Below the pieces are notes generated by a model that saw nothing but the letters and a program-made list of their open reading frames with translations, was not told the origin of the DNA and did no database searches. From positions 11,902,703 to 11,966,702 of the forward strand of contig CM076671.1 in the NCBI GenBank assembly GCA_038496675.1: a stretch of DNA of 64,000 nt, read 5' to 3'. Origin of the DNA: Rachycentron canadum. Its lineage: Eukaryota; Chordata; Actinopteri; Carangiformes; Rachycentridae. Positions within the stretch are counted from its first letter, which is position 1. The number at the start of each line of letters is the position of its first letter. Positions 12,001 to 25,094 of the stretch are shown piece by piece. A program made the translations under genes and the position numbers.

Positions 12001-14843
12001 AACAAGAGCAGCGAGTAAATGAAACCACTGATGAGAAACTGAACAACCATGGGACACAACCTGTATGGGAAGATGAAGGAGGAAGTGAGGTGGCTGCTGG
12101 AGCTCATCAGAGGTAGAACAGAGGGATTGTGGGATTGGATAGTATCAGGTCAGGTGGACAGACAGGTGGACAGACAGACAGGTGTACCGTGGGGCGGGGA
12201 TCAGCACTTGGACGGCCATCAGCAGCAGTAGCAGGATGAAAGAACAAACCATGTTGGACTTGAAGAGCTCGTCTCTCATCTGGGAATACTGAGGGACAAA
12301 ACCAGGAGCGTCAGCGCCACCAGGCCTCAGCTCACCTCTGAACGCTCCAGGAGTCGGAGCCTCACCTTTCCCTCCATGTGGGAATCCTTGAACACCTGCG
12401 TGAAGGCGGTGATGTGCTCCTTCCTCATTCGCTCACTGCTCCGGACCTCCATGGCCTGACGGATCCTCTTGTTGACCTCTTGCGATCCCGACCTCTGAGC
12501 TGCGATCTGATTGGGCAGCTGGGTCAGTGAGCCGTTGGTGAAAGTGGCGAGGATCTACGGGGCGTCACAGGGACAACATCAGACCTCATGAGTTCTACAA
12601 AGTCACAGATGTTTGATAGAAAGGTTTTGTCCTCACAAAGTTCATCCCCAGGATGTCTCCAAACGGCAGCTCTGCGCTCCACGTCGTCATCTCCTCATAA
12701 CTCGGCCGCCTCATTCTCGGCGGCTCGACCTCCTCTCGCAGCGCCGGGCGGATCAGGTACGTGTCGATGTTGTGTTTCCGTAGCAACTCATTGCGCTCTT
12801 GTCCGTGCCCCGCCTCTGTCTCGTAGAGCCCACCCAGGCAGTCGAGAGTGGCCCGAGAAATATGAATCCGCCTGAGGTGAGAAGAAGATTCATGACATTT
12901 AACCCCATTAAACCCACAGAGTCTCCTCCTCCATCAAGAACTCAGATCAGATAAAGAGAGAAACTTCAAATCAGCTCTAGAACAACACAAACACATGTGT
13001 GTAACTTTCTGTGTTGAAGTTTTCTTCAGGAGAAATTCCCTGTGTTTTTAGTTTCCTCTTGTTCTCTGAGCTACTATCCCCTATTACAGTGAACAGAGTC
13101 TTTACTGAGTCTCAGATATAATGAGCTGAGGTTGAGCTGAGTCTGAAGATGAGGAGACTTGGAGACATATTTAAAAATGAGGAAAAACAAGTTAATGTGG
13201 GTTTTAAAGGGTTAAACAAGGCTAAAATAGTTTCTTCATCTCCGTCTATCCTTGAATGAGACATGAGGACAAACTGACATCAGGACATTAGGCCTTTCAG
13301 ACCAGAATGTGGATTAAGGGGGAACGTTACAACACATCAGGATCAGGTTTAACATCTGGATAAGACTGTGTGTGTGTCTGACCCTGGGACCCCTGCAGCT
13401 TCCAGACTGTTGGCGATGTCGACGTCCCAGCTCCAGATGTCAAACTGCCACTTCTGAAGACCCAGAACTCCACAAAGAACCGACCCAGAGTGGACCCCGA
13501 TCCTCATGTCCAGTTCCTGCTGCAGCTCCCGGCGAACAAACCTGCGACACGTCAACATCGGCATGAAGCGTCATGTCGGCAGTGTGTTCAGTGTGTTACG
13601 TTAGTGCGTCCTTTTACCGTATAGTGTTGATCATACTGAGGCCCATCTCCACGCAGCAGCGGGCGTGGCCTCTCTGAGGCTCCGGGACACCTGACACACA
13701 GTAATAACAGTCACCCAGGATCTTTATACGCAAACACTGATGCTCCTGAACAAACAACAGAGGAAAACACACAACAGAGCAGGTCAGTAAACAACAACCA
13801 CAAGAAGAAAATGGTGATATAAATATTTTTTCATGTTGATTTCACTGAATTATAGAAATATTAAATTTAAAGGTTCAAATAAAACTTAAACAACAGAAAA
13901 AATAAAAGTAAATAATGACCTCAGCCAGTCGGTCGAAGCGACCGAAGAGTTCGTTAAGAGTTTTAACGAGATCCTGAGCGGAGAGAATCAGCGAGAGGGA
14001 GGTGAAGCCGATGATGTCAGCAAACAGGATGCTGTGGGGACAGGAAGTAGATGTCAGATTTACTTTGTAAACTAAACTTCAACAGGTTTGTGTCACTGAG
14101 AACTTTTAGAAAAAGTTTCAAAACGCAAAGTTTTGACAAACTCATTTATTCCTTCATCTCTCACCTGACGTCTTTGTAGTGATGGATGTAAATCTTGTGG
14201 AACTGCTGAGGCAGCAGATATTCGTCCACGGTGGCCATGTCAGCGATCATCTCCAGGACCAGGAAACGAGGCAGGATGGACATCACCAGACGCTCCTGCA
14301 GGACACAAACACACGTCGGTGAAATGAAAATAACCAGCAGCTGCAGCTCTGAGCGTTCAGTCTGATCCAGGTGATTCTCTACCTGTCGGTGATTCTCTCT
14401 CTCCAGCCGGACTCGTCCCTCGATACAGCGTCTGGTCTCCAGGAAGGACAGTCTCTGAGTCCGGTCTGACAGGTAGTGGATGAACAGACCTGCTGTGTTC
14501 ATCGCCAGGTACAACAAGGCCTTCGACAACACCTGAACAGGTACCACAACACACACACAATGAGAGAAGGAAGAAAGGTGTGAAGGAAGGAAGAAAGGGA
14601 GGAAGGAAGAAAACCTTTCTGATGACGATGTGGTCGTGGTAGTGGCAGCAGACGTCCACCAGTAGGTGCAGGGTGGATGTGGTTGCCCCGGCGACGATGG
14701 ACCAGAGAAGGGGGAGGGGCAGCAGGTTGTAGGTGGAGAACAGGGTGAAGAAGACGTACCAGGAGTGATCGCTCTCCGCCCAGCCCAGAACACCGACCAT
14801 CACCTGGACCGTCTGAGACAACCAGCTCACCACAGACAGGTAC
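9033..14843 (-). CDS. adcy8: Membrane adenylyl cyclase, type 8-like (20 exons, 5' end lost in gap)
   Basis: Makes cAMP from ATP at the plasma membrane; type 8 enzymes are Ca2+/calmodulin-stimulated. Exons (minus): 14615-14843, 14383-14532, 14165-14295, 13920-14031, 13618-13745, 13383-13541, 12637-12871, 12366-12554, 12188-12288, 11859-12060, 11364-11465, 11156-11283, 10978-11059, 10724-10882, 10368-10514, 10155-10247, 9947-10061, 9461-9585, 9282-9380, 9033-9215; phases all agree, about 955 codons. Visible: last helices of the first membrane block; C1a with both metal Asp (LFADIIGFT, LGDCYYC); second six-helix block with NSS glycosylation sequons in the exon 11364-11465; C2a with EKIKTIG, KPQYDIWG and TVNMASRM. 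KWQFDIWSWDVDIAN and WSAELPF in C1 point to type 8 rather than 1, 3, 5 or 6. The C-terminus keeps an IQ-like NLVQARKREK but is short. All catalytic residues look intact. The N-terminus (roughly 300 residues) falls in or beyond the gap. Confidence 0.87.
11469..11519. repeat. (GGAA)n microsatellite at an adcy8-like splice acceptor
   Basis: About a dozen GGAA/GGGA units. On the gene strand it reads TTCC and supplies the polypyrimidine tract directly in front of the acceptor of exon 11364-11465. Confidence 0.9.
12872..13382. other. adcy8-like intron
   Basis: About 510 bp between exons 12637-12871 and 13383-13541; no feature seen. Confidence 0.6.
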
Positions 14844-14874
14844 CTGAGACACAGACGGGTACTGGGTCGGAACC

Positions 14875-15374
14875 NNNNNNNNNNNNNNNNNNNNNNNNNN
14901 NNNNNNNNNNNNNNNNNNNNNNNNNNNNNNNNNNNNNNNNNNNNNNNNNNNNNNNNNNNNNNNNNNNNNNNNNNNNNNNNNNNNNNNNNNNNNNNNNNNN
15001 NNNNNNNNNNNNNNNNNNNNNNNNNNNNNNNNNNNNNNNNNNNNNNNNNNNNNNNNNNNNNNNNNNNNNNNNNNNNNNNNNNNNNNNNNNNNNNNNNNNN
15101 NNNNNNNNNNNNNNNNNNNNNNNNNNNNNNNNNNNNNNNNNNNNNNNNNNNNNNNNNNNNNNNNNNNNNNNNNNNNNNNNNNNNNNNNNNNNNNNNNNNN
15201 NNNNNNNNNNNNNNNNNNNNNNNNNNNNNNNNNNNNNNNNNNNNNNNNNNNNNNNNNNNNNNNNNNNNNNNNNNNNNNNNNNNNNNNNNNNNNNNNNNNN
15301 NNNNNNNNNNNNNNNNNNNNNNNNNNNNNNNNNNNNNNNNNNNNNNNNNNNNNNNNNNNNNNNNNNNNNNNNNN
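14875..15374. other. Assembly gap, exactly 500 N
   Basis: A run of 500 Ns. The left flank is intron just upstream of an adcy8-like exon and the right flank is a (CA)n microsatellite. A round 500 suggests a scaffolding join of unknown true size, not a measured gap. The 5' exons of the adcy8-like gene should lie here or beyond. Confidence 0.95.

Positions 15375-15421
<47 letters not shown>
15375..15421. repeat. (CA)n microsatellite at contig edge
   Basis: About 23 CA units begin directly after the 500-N gap. The contig probably ended inside this repeat. Confidence 0.95.
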
Positions 15422-15423
<2 letters not shown>

Positions 15424-16880
15424 ACACCTATCCTTCCCTCCCTTTTCTCTGTCGAACAAACAGAAACAGAATTACCTCTTCTGGAGCAGCTCCTGCCTGC
15501 ACGCTTGCTGCATTGTAGTGAGATCATGTGCGGATCTGTGTCGCCGAGTGATTGTGCTGCATGTGTTTTTCTGGGGATTTGTGCATACGAAAAAGGTACG
15601 GATGGAAAAAGAGCAGGTGTGACTGTGCGGGCTTGTTTTGATGCGTGCTTATGTACTTTATGTACAGGTGTGTGTTGAGGCATATGTGTCCACGTTTGCG
15701 TGTCTGTTTATGCCAGAAGATGAGAGGCGGGGGGATTGTAGATGCACCTGCTGCCACAGAGCTGTAATTTCCCTTGCAGAATTTAGCTGAATAATCGCAC
15801 TTCCCCCGCTGGCGACTCACGCTTCAAAGCACTGATGAGATGAAACAAAACAATGATTTGTGGTGGGCTTGTCAGTAACGCCACACCCCGCACTGTCTGG
15901 GGTGAGGTGGTGTGGCAGCTCCCGGTTGCATAACAGGCAAAACTTTTTCCACCCTGTATAAATCAAGGCCTAATCACATCCGTAAATGGCAGCACAGTGC
16001 TTGAAATAAAACTGGGCTTGTCTGAGACATTTTGAAGAGTCCTCACGCTGACATTAGCTGTCACCATCTACATAAAGAGACTGAATTTTACACCAAGCCA
16101 CCATCAGTCCAAAAGACACCCAGAATAAAGACACCTCAAACTTGTCATTACTGTAATACCAATGTTTGAAAACAGTAGCATCAGTTCATAATGCTCCATG
16201 TTGTTGGCTGTGGGCATACGAGCTGGGCCCCCATTCTCCTTGACGTTTAGATAGCTCTCTTGTCTTGCACAGATCTGTGGCAGTAACATCCTTATCGCCG
16301 AAGAAAAGCCTCCCATCCAGGTTTATCCATTTGGCTGAAGACTGACATTACTGCAATAGCGTCCCTCCTTATCTCTGTCTGTTTCTGAGGCAGAGGAAGT
16401 GAATATAGACCAAGACAGATCCCTAATTCAGTTGAGAAGGAAACAATGGTTTTCTATCTTGGTTCCATGTGGAGGCAGTGCTGAAGAGTGGTCCTTTATC
16501 CATTCATATGTGCGCAAGCAAACAGTTGGCAGTGATGCTTTTTGTGTCCTGAGGGTTCTTTGTTATGAACCTGAATATTACAGGTACTTTATAAATAATT
16601 TACGTGCTTGACCATATATTAATCCCTGCAGGAGTCCCCTGCAATACTATCTAATTTAATGCAAGTTCAGAGATTTTGCAATGTTTCCATAAAGAAATTG
16701 GACTGTTCACCAGTGTAGGCGGTTACTATATTGTAGCATTTTGCATAGACCTAAAGCAGACAACACAACATCCAACCAGTTTTTGCTCCATTTAATCCAT
16801 TACTGACCATTAGCTTGCCAAATTAAATTTGCTTCACTCTTGTTTCTTTCTATCTTCCCCCTGGGCATCATGTATGTATT

Positions 16881-16970
16881 TGTAGTGACAGGTATGGATG
16901 CAGACTATTGACTACATTTATATTTTGTAGTGACAGGTATGGATGCAGACTATTGACTACATTTATATTT
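16881..16970. repeat. Perfect 45-bp tandem duplication (2 copies)
   Basis: Two identical, adjacent copies of a 45-bp unit (16881-16925 and 16926-16970) beginning TGTAGTGACAGGTATGGATG. Identity implies a recent event or an assembly artefact. Confidence 0.95.
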
Positions 16971-19394
16971 TACATTTGATAACACGCCTAAATCAAACCA
17001 AGCTTAAAGTGCCATAAACAAATCTCTTTTTTAATCTCAGTGGAACAGACTTTGCTTTCCCAGAACTTTCCAACATGTTATGTTATTGTTCCAACAAAAC
17101 TTTGCCATTTTTCATTACATCTAAGTGCACATAAATGCACTGTTTCTAATCAAATACTTAAAACAGACAAAAGCTAAAGCAAGTTGAGTAATGTATTGGC
17201 AAAAAAATTTGAAGACAACAATTCTACTAATCACTTAATCGTTTGTCTTTTTTTTTTTTTTATTTTATTTTGAACAAAATGCCTGAAATTGACCACTTCC
17301 ACCTTCTCAAAATTACTTTTTATGGCAGTAATTTGCCTTGTGGATGTTTTGGCTGTTTTTCAGTATCAAATCAGTGATTTGAAATAATGGTGAGCAGAAG
17401 CCCTGAAAAATTTATGTGAAAAAATGTTATGTAGCTTGTTGGCAGTGTCAGACAGCCTGGTAGAAAGTTTACCTCATACCCTCAATTCAAGGGAGAAGAA
17501 AGTTTGTAGAAGCACTTCACCAGCTAAGAGCACATGATAATGGTTACTGACAGAATATAGCATTCCTGAGACATCCTGATATGTATTGTATGTATTGGGG
17601 TTATACAGTGAGGCCCTTTTGAGAAGGGATTAAGTCCATATAACTCCCCTGTGTGGTTGCTGCTCGTGGTGAACCTGCAGATGCAGGGGATTGCAGCACT
17701 CAGGTTGGAGATTGTTAAAAAATAAAGTATGGTGTGTCTCACAGGTTAGAAGAAGAATTGTAATGTACTTTCTGTCCTGCTCTCATTCTTTTTTCTTTTC
17801 TTTTTTTTTTTTTTTTGTGTCTCGACCTGGCGCTGTTCTCCTCTCAAATAAACTTGCTAAGTTATCTTGCTAGATAGCGACAATAAAGTCACTGCTGTTT
17901 CTTTCCCCACAGATCACTGGATTAAGTAAAAGTGATTCTTTCTCTCTCTCCAGCTCTTTTTCTGCTCTTTTATTGTGCCCCCTCCTTCAGCAAATCGGCT
18001 TGGAGGGTATAGTCCCTGTTTTTCCTGTAGGGGCCTGTTAATGCCACCAGATATTTCCCTGTTGCACCAGACTACTTAAGTGTTTGTGTTCTACTGTGTT
18101 TTTGCTCTGCCACCTGCCCACACCTATGCTGTTAAATGATTAATGCTGAATATAAGGACCCACCAACTTTCTCGCTCCATCTCTTCCCCTCGCTTCCTCT
18201 CTGTCTCTCCTCCTCACTCTCACCGCCTCCTCCAAGGCTATTGATTGTAGAACAAAGGGGAGGGACTCGGGCTGACCCCCAGATTACAAGTGTATGGAGT
18301 ATAATTACCTGCACTATTCTCTCTCCACTCTCTCCTTGCATCCCTTCACTGACTCCCTCCCTCGGTTAAACAAAAAACACAGTCAAGCTGATAAGGCAAA
18401 AAGCTCAGCTAAATTAAACATGTCAGTTTTTTAATGGAGTTTATTTACTTTGGTGTGTTTACCTATTAATGTCAGCTATGATTTCATCTGCATACTGGTC
18501 CTGCATCTGTATGTGTGTGGTTGTGTATGTGTTTGCAGGCCTGCCTGGGGGCCTAACCCTGCAATGTATAATGCATTAGGAGCTGAAAGTGAGGCTCTTG
18601 TCACTTAAGCCCACAGGAAACGGAAAGTATTATCCAGCTAGGACATCTCTATTTGGTCATAAGACAGGCGTCACTGGCAATATCCATCATGACATCATTT
18701 AAAAAGTAAGGCAAGGCATTGCAACAGTTGGCCAATGAAGAGTCTTAAGTGTAAATATGGATTCCTTAAGGGGGAAATAGGTTGTGGTGTTGGGTGTTCC
18801 AGCTCATTAAGTAGAAATAAAATTGCATAAAATTAATTAGGATTGATTAAACTGCTTAAAGGGCTTTTCACAAAAATGAATAAAAACACTCTTGGCTTAG
18901 AGGTCTCCTTGCTTAGGTATTTATGGTTGTCTGAATTAGATTGGCTGTTTTTTCAGGGGGGGGTCTTGCTGGCTTATTTATTAACGTGCAGCAGCTCAAT
19001 GAAAGATAGCTGTCTTTCTGAATTGATAAGAAACTCACGATCACAGCCCGCGATGTCCATTTGCTTGAGCATTGCAACAAAATTAATTGCAAATAGTTTC
19101 AGGTCTATGATGCGCTTGAGTATTTCTGTTTGAAGTATGTGCACAGTAAGAGGAAGAATACTTCATACAGGGAAGCTAATAACAATTTTTCCAAAGTCTT
19201 CATCAGGTACACAACAAGAGAGACTTTGAACATTTATGTTAAGGAGGATAATAAACAAAACAGATGTGTAATGTCAGTTCTGGTATATTTACATTAACTG
19301 TAAAGCTACCGGTTACAATAGGATCACTGTACAACACACTTCGCACAAACCTGAGTCATGTAGTCATGTAGCACTAGGTGAAAGAGAGTAATAA

Positions 19395-19680
19395 TTAAAG
19401 TCATAGCTAAAAATAGTCAGCTAAAAGTGATGAATAAATGGTTAAAATAATTACTTAAACCTAATGGATTGAATTTTTAAGAATTAGCTAAAAGTGAGGG
19501 ATAAATGGCTAAAATTGTTTGCTAAAATAACAAATAAATGGCTAAAATAGTTAGTTAAAAGTAATGGATAAATTGCTAAAAATAGTTAGCTAAAAATAAT
19601 GAATGGTTAAAATAGTTACTTAAAAGTAATGAACAAAAGGTGGAAATAATTAGCAAAAAGTGAGGGATAAATGCCACAAG
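19395..19680. repeat. Degenerate AT-rich tandem repeat
   Basis: Roughly eight imperfect units of about 35-40 bp built on GCTAAAAGTAATGAATAAAT followed by GGCTAAAATAGTTA. Units differ by small substitutions and indels, so the array is old. Confidence 0.8.
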
Positions 19681-20989
19681 GCCACACAGTTCATAAATAG
19701 ACCAAGTGTATCTTAAACCTCTTGAACTTGATAATAACATTGGTTTAAAAAAGAGACAGAGGCTTAAAAAAAGTATTTGGAGCTGGTAAAATATATTTTC
19801 ATTAATCGTTGAAAAATGAAAGACATATCTGCTCCAGCACCAACTACTGTGTATTTACCTTCTTCTGTATAACTAATTCCATTGGTTCACATCCATCCAC
19901 AAAACATTTCAGCAGAGCATTTTCATTGCTGCAAAAGAAAGTGGCTTCTGGTGGCCAAAGACTGCTGTGCTCAGACTTTCAACGCTGCTGCGAGGTTCAA
20001 GCCTTTCAGACTACAATCAATAATACAGAGACTGTCTGCCATTTCCATCGTATGGTATTTTCTTTTTGGTTTCTTGATTTTATTAAAAAAAAAAAAAAAA
20101 ATTAACAAAATTTCTTATAAACTTTTGGCAGCTAAATTTGATATCCAATCCAGAAAACATGTCTGCTGTGTAATACGCTGTTAAAAATCCACCCTCATAT
20201 CATGCTGTGAAATTTGAAAAACCTGTAAAATTCAACACAGACAAAGATGGTCTTATTGTTCGGTTTGTAAATTTGTAAATGGAAATTTGAAAAAAAGCAA
20301 TCACAGCAACAGAAATGTTTCTTTCTCTGCCATCGGCGCTTCTCACGAGCAACGGCATGGGATTTAGCCCTGTAGTTAGCAAACTCTAACACCAAACATG
20401 TCACCGGTGATTTAATATATTTAGAAATATGTTGAGAGCAACGTGACCACATTCCACTTATTGAACTGCATCCTCCAATTTTAACAAATGTCTTTGAGTT
20501 TTTCACCCATCATCTTCACGCTCAATGCTTAAAGAGGTGACAGCAAAAGAAAAAGCTTAGTTATTAGTCTGTTAATTTTGTGGAAAGATCAGGAGGCCCT
20601 AATATTTTCTACTCTTTTTATACCATATTGATTTTAGGCCCTTTAACTTCATTAATTCATTAATGCCTATTCATGGCTTATTCGTTTATGTAAGACAGCA
20701 AGTATTGCCAGCATTTTGGTTTAGTCCTGGCTTGGTTTCCCCACTTACCCTCGCTGTGGCTCCCAAGAAGGCTGGGCCGGGCCGGGCCAGTACAGTCTAG
20801 TTTAGGCCGGGCTGGGCCCATGATATGCTGTGTGTGTGTGTGTGTGTGTGGCCCATGGGTCCATCCATCTGCAGTCTGACAGGGCCTGGCTCATTCCCAG
20901 CCCCTGAGCACAGCCATTACAGCGCCAGCCACCAAAGCAGTGCCACATGTATGCCTCTTCAAGATACCAGGGGAGCAAACTGCAGGCGG

Positions 20990-21180
20990 ATATGTGCCTG
21001 CGTGCGAGTGTCTGTCTGTGTGTGGTGAGGGCACAAGCCCAAGTGTAATAGGTTGATAAATCACTCACTAGCTGCAAATTAATGAACAGCATATGGGAGC
21101 GAGAGCAAATATGCCGCCAAACTGAAACAATTGCACCAAATAACTTTATCTTGCAAAACAAAAATCAATTAAAGCCTGAT
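20990..21180. promoter_or_regulatory. Candidate conserved non-coding element
   Basis: Balanced, non-repetitive sequence with AT-rich homeodomain-like words (for example CAAATTAATGAACAG and AATCAATTAAAG) inside a gene-free region. It has the look of a vertebrate enhancer, but this is inference from composition only. Confidence 0.25.
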
Positions 21181-21446
21181 ATATATCTCATGTTGCAGAG
21201 GTAAACAGAATGCTGAGAAAGTGCAAAGCCTGTGGTTTTCAAGCGGTTATTTGCATTAGAAAGACAGAGGAAAGTAAAAGGTCTGCTGAAGGTCAGTTTA
21301 AATGGAGAGAAGCAGATATTTCTTTCTGACTTGTTTGCCCGAAAAATAAGTTAAATCAACAAGCTAGAGTTGATAGAAATTGGATAAAACCTTCAGGGCT
21401 GTCTCTGAAGAGTATGAATTGTGTTGGTCCCACTTTGGACCACCCC

Positions 21447-21490
21447 TTTTTTTTAAAAAAAAAAAAAAAAAAGAGAGAGAGAGAGAGAAA
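21447..21490. repeat. Poly-A followed by (GA)n
   Basis: T-run, A-run of about 18 and then (GA) units; low-complexity purine tract. Confidence 0.9.
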
Positions 21491-22884
21491 AGGATGCATC
21501 AGTGTAATGGTATTCCACATTTTTCAATAGAAGAGGCCTTCAGTGTGACAGCAGTGCACCATGGTGAGATGAGAAGAGACAGGCGACTGGAGGAAGGATA
21601 GGAAAGAATAAAGTGAAAAGAGTTAGTTAGGTGGTCAAGGCGCCACCTGTGATCTGCAGTAAAACTAAACCCTCTCATTCCCCGTCCTCTCCTCCTCCCC
21701 TTGTCCCTTTGTTTTTTAAAGTCCTCAGAGGATATTGCCACCATATTCTTTCAGTGGTAAAATGTCCCCAGGCACAAAGCTATTTCAGATGCTTCACCGG
21801 CGGGCCCAAAGTGATAGAAAAGGCGTAATTTGTTTTGACTTTGCCTCTCACACAAACCAATCTCCCAATGTTATTTAAGTCCCCGCTCTTCTCTCGCTCT
21901 CAGCAGCATGTGACGGCAAACAACAAATCTCAGGTTGCCATGGATCTCTGCTATTTATAGGTTGTTTGTGTGTCTTTGTGCGTGTTTGTTGCTTGTGCAC
22001 CTGCATGTATGTGTATGTGTGTGTTTAATTGTCAGCGCTTGTGCATGTGTTTGCATATAAGCTTTCCCCCCTCCTCTTGTTTGTTTCCATCATGCAGTTG
22101 AAATACTGTCATAGCCAAACTATCGCAGTGCGGATTTAGTTGCAACCCACTGTTGCCAGACAAAAAAAAGAAAAAAAGCTTTGTAACTTTGAATTAAACT
22201 TAAAAAAAATGTATTCATGCTGTATTCCCAGTGCACTCATATCTGGGCTGGTATGATCCGGGGATACAGAGAAGAAGCAAGAGAGCCTAGGAATAGCGAC
22301 AAGAAGCCTTAAAAACACCTGATGGCCCAAAATAGAGAGCTTCATTATGCCAGAGCAGGGAAGGATCCAGCCCCCGCCTGTTGATAATCAATTCCCTCTG
22401 GTGACTTCTGAACTGCGCTCTACAGCCACGATGCAGGAAAAGAGTGGATAGCTAAAGGAGGCTCTCCAGATTTCTGCCAGTGAGCTACAGTGGCTGTTAG
22501 CAGATGTCAGATTGATAACGCGTGTTAGTTTGTTTTCCTCTCTTTTAACTGTACTTGACTGCCTCTGCATTTGCTCGACTCAGATGCTTTATTGTCAGGT
22601 AATTTGGTATCCTTACAAAAACAAATAGTGAAAGAGAAAGGAAAGACAATTGATTTAAAGCCACCTCCCACACACAACTGTCTCCCTGTCACACACACAC
22701 TTTTTCCCAGCCACCAGAGCTTTCATCACTTTCCCCTGCATCGTGTAAAACAGTGGTTTCCTGATGCACCGCAGCACTATCAGAGGAGATCAAAAACCAC
22801 TTCATCTCTACCTATTGTTTTGAAGAGATTGGAAAACACAAACTGTCTAAAAAAAATCGACGTAGACATAGTGAAGCCTATGTG

Positions 22885-23290
22885 GAAGTGCCTTCAACCT
22901 GTATTTTATCTAATGGCGATCAGGGGGCAGCTCCACCGGTTGCATAAAGAACTCATTTTGTATAGAAGTCTATGGAAAAATGGCCCTTTTTCTCACATGA
23001 TTTATTACCTCAGTAAAAGTTTTCCTCATGAGTTTATGGTCTCAATTGCTAGTTTCTTCTTCAGTACAATATGATGTTTTAAATGATGGTCCCATTTGGA
23101 GGAAAATAGACCATAAAGGACCCCTCACTCTTCCTCAGGTCCACCTTCTCCTGCAAATATGGTTTCTTCAGGATTAAACAAAATCAATACGGTGATGGCC
23201 AAATGACAAACTTTAAACCTCAAAAGAGCAGTTCATAAACCAATGGGTGACGTCACGGTGAGTTGCCACTTTTTTGAAACTGGATGTTAT
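22885..23290. repeat. Interspersed repeat of a family common in percomorph fishes
   Basis: The block around GTATAGAAGTCTATGGAAAA, TTATTACCTCAGTAAA, GAGTTTATGGTCTCAATTGC and, further on, AAACCAATGGGTGACGTCAC resembles a diverged non-autonomous element I associate with many teleost introns and UTRs. No coding capacity. Family name and exact ends are not certain from sequence alone. Confidence 0.5.
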
Positions 23291-23754
23291 AAGGTTTCTT
23301 TATGTAAAGGTGAAAACGATCACAATAAATCTTATATCATTTTGTTGTCAGTGTTGGAGAAGGGTTGGTTTGTATCTGTACAGCTTCCATTCAGAGTGTC
23401 AGAAGCTGGATGTTTCAATCATGTTTCTTTCAGCCAACAATTTCATAATTTTTTCTTTTAGGTAACTATTTCAACCATTTATTATTTATTCACTATTTTA
23501 ACCACTCTAAGGTGATGCATGTAAGTATTTGCTCTCTTGACATAACATCAGCATTGCTCACCAGATTAGAAGAAATGTGCTGATAGTCACCCAGTGATTG
23601 TCTCATCAGCAGTAGCATAGTACATGGATCTCCTTAACATAATGTCAGAACTGTTATTTCTTCACTTTCTGTTTATAATTTTATTTCATTTTTGAATGTT
23701 TTTAAAAATAAAATGCATATATATATAGGACCTTTAACCATTACTTGTAGCTAA

Positions 23755-24068
23755 CTCTCCATCCATCCATTGCCTATATGTCTTATCTGTGCAGGTTTGT
23801 GGGGTTAAAGCTGACAGTGAGCAGGGTACGCCCTGAACATGTTGCTAGTCTATTGCAGAGCTGACGTATAGAGACAAACTACCATTCACACTCACACTTA
23901 ATATCAGTTTAGAGACACCAATTAATGTGCATGTCTTTGAACTGCCACAGTGAACCCATGCAGGCACAGGAAGAACATGCAAACTCCACACAGAGAGGCC
24001 CCAGGCCCAGGGTTCGAATCCAGATCTTTCTTGCAGTGAGGCAACACTGCACCACTGTGCTGCCCTGT
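23755..24068 (-). mobile_element. tRNA-derived SINE-like element, minus strand
   Basis: Read on the minus strand it begins GCAGCACAGTGGTGCAG (box A-like), then GATTCGAACCC (box B), then GTGTGGAGTTTGCATGTTCT, and ends in GGATGG repeats at about 23755. This layout matches a short retroelement with an RNA polymerase III head that is abundant in teleost genomes. It has many substitutions, so it is an old, dead copy. Confidence 0.7.
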
Positions 24069-25094
24069 AGCTAACCATTATTTAGCAACTTCTCTGCTCA
24101 GTTGCTAATTAGTTTTCATGCAGCTGCTGGTGCACAACTTACAACAAAGCTGCCTCAGGTTGATAGGACGAACGTACTGTACAGACAGTCTATCGTAAGC
24201 TGGTCACGTGTCAATGTGTTTTGGAAATGTACCAAAGATTACAATCACAGTAATTTTCATCCTGTATATTTTATCATGATGCACATTTTTTCAAGCGACT
24301 CCAGAGCTAGTCACTATCAGTGAATCCCCAGCAACTATAGGAAGTACTGCCTGGCTTGGAATCACTGATTCAAGACAAAAAGGAAAAAAAAAACCAAAAC
24401 ATTCATTTTCAAATTTGTGGCCACTGGTGCTGTCCCATCTCAACATGCAGTCTGTGAAATTATGTTCTGCAGAGAGAAAGGGAAACGGGACTGTACATGA
24501 AACCCATCATATATCCAGGGCTCTAATTACTTCCACGCTCCTCCCTTGTGTCTTAAATGGATTCTCAGGAGCCAGAAGTGGAGGATCAGCACTTTTCATC
24601 CCTCCTACCTTTTCTATGTTCTTTTTCTCCTTTGTCACAGCGGGCCTGTGTTATTAACCTTCTGTCTGCTCATGCAAATAGGACACTATAGTCCTTTCTC
24701 TTGCTGGAAGCGTGTTTTAGACAGTTGAGCTTCCTTTTGAAAATTTCCGTGTCTTACTTCCTGTTACAAATCCTACAGCATTCAGCTGGAATCCAGAGCA
24801 GGAGAAAAGGTAAATAGGAAAGGAAAAGAGACAGGCTGACTGGACAGTGCAGGTCATTTATTATCACATTTTATTTCAGGAAAAAAAAAAAAAAAAACAG
24901 AAAGAGAGATGTGGAGAGGAGAGAGACCTGACTCATGAAGACATACCACATGGAGAAACACGATAATAAAATGGACTCCATGATGAAGTACAAGTTCAAG
25001 TGTTGCTCTGTTTGCACTTGAGCCCGTGTGTGTGCATGTTTGACCGAAAATGTGCTACCGTAGAACACAAAGGGGTCAGGGGTGTACTTAGTTT

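Noticed and set aside
14357..15683. Long open frames crossing the N gap at 14875-15374
   Set aside because: Their length comes from Ns translated as X plus CA repeats. Only the adcy8-like exon parts are supported.
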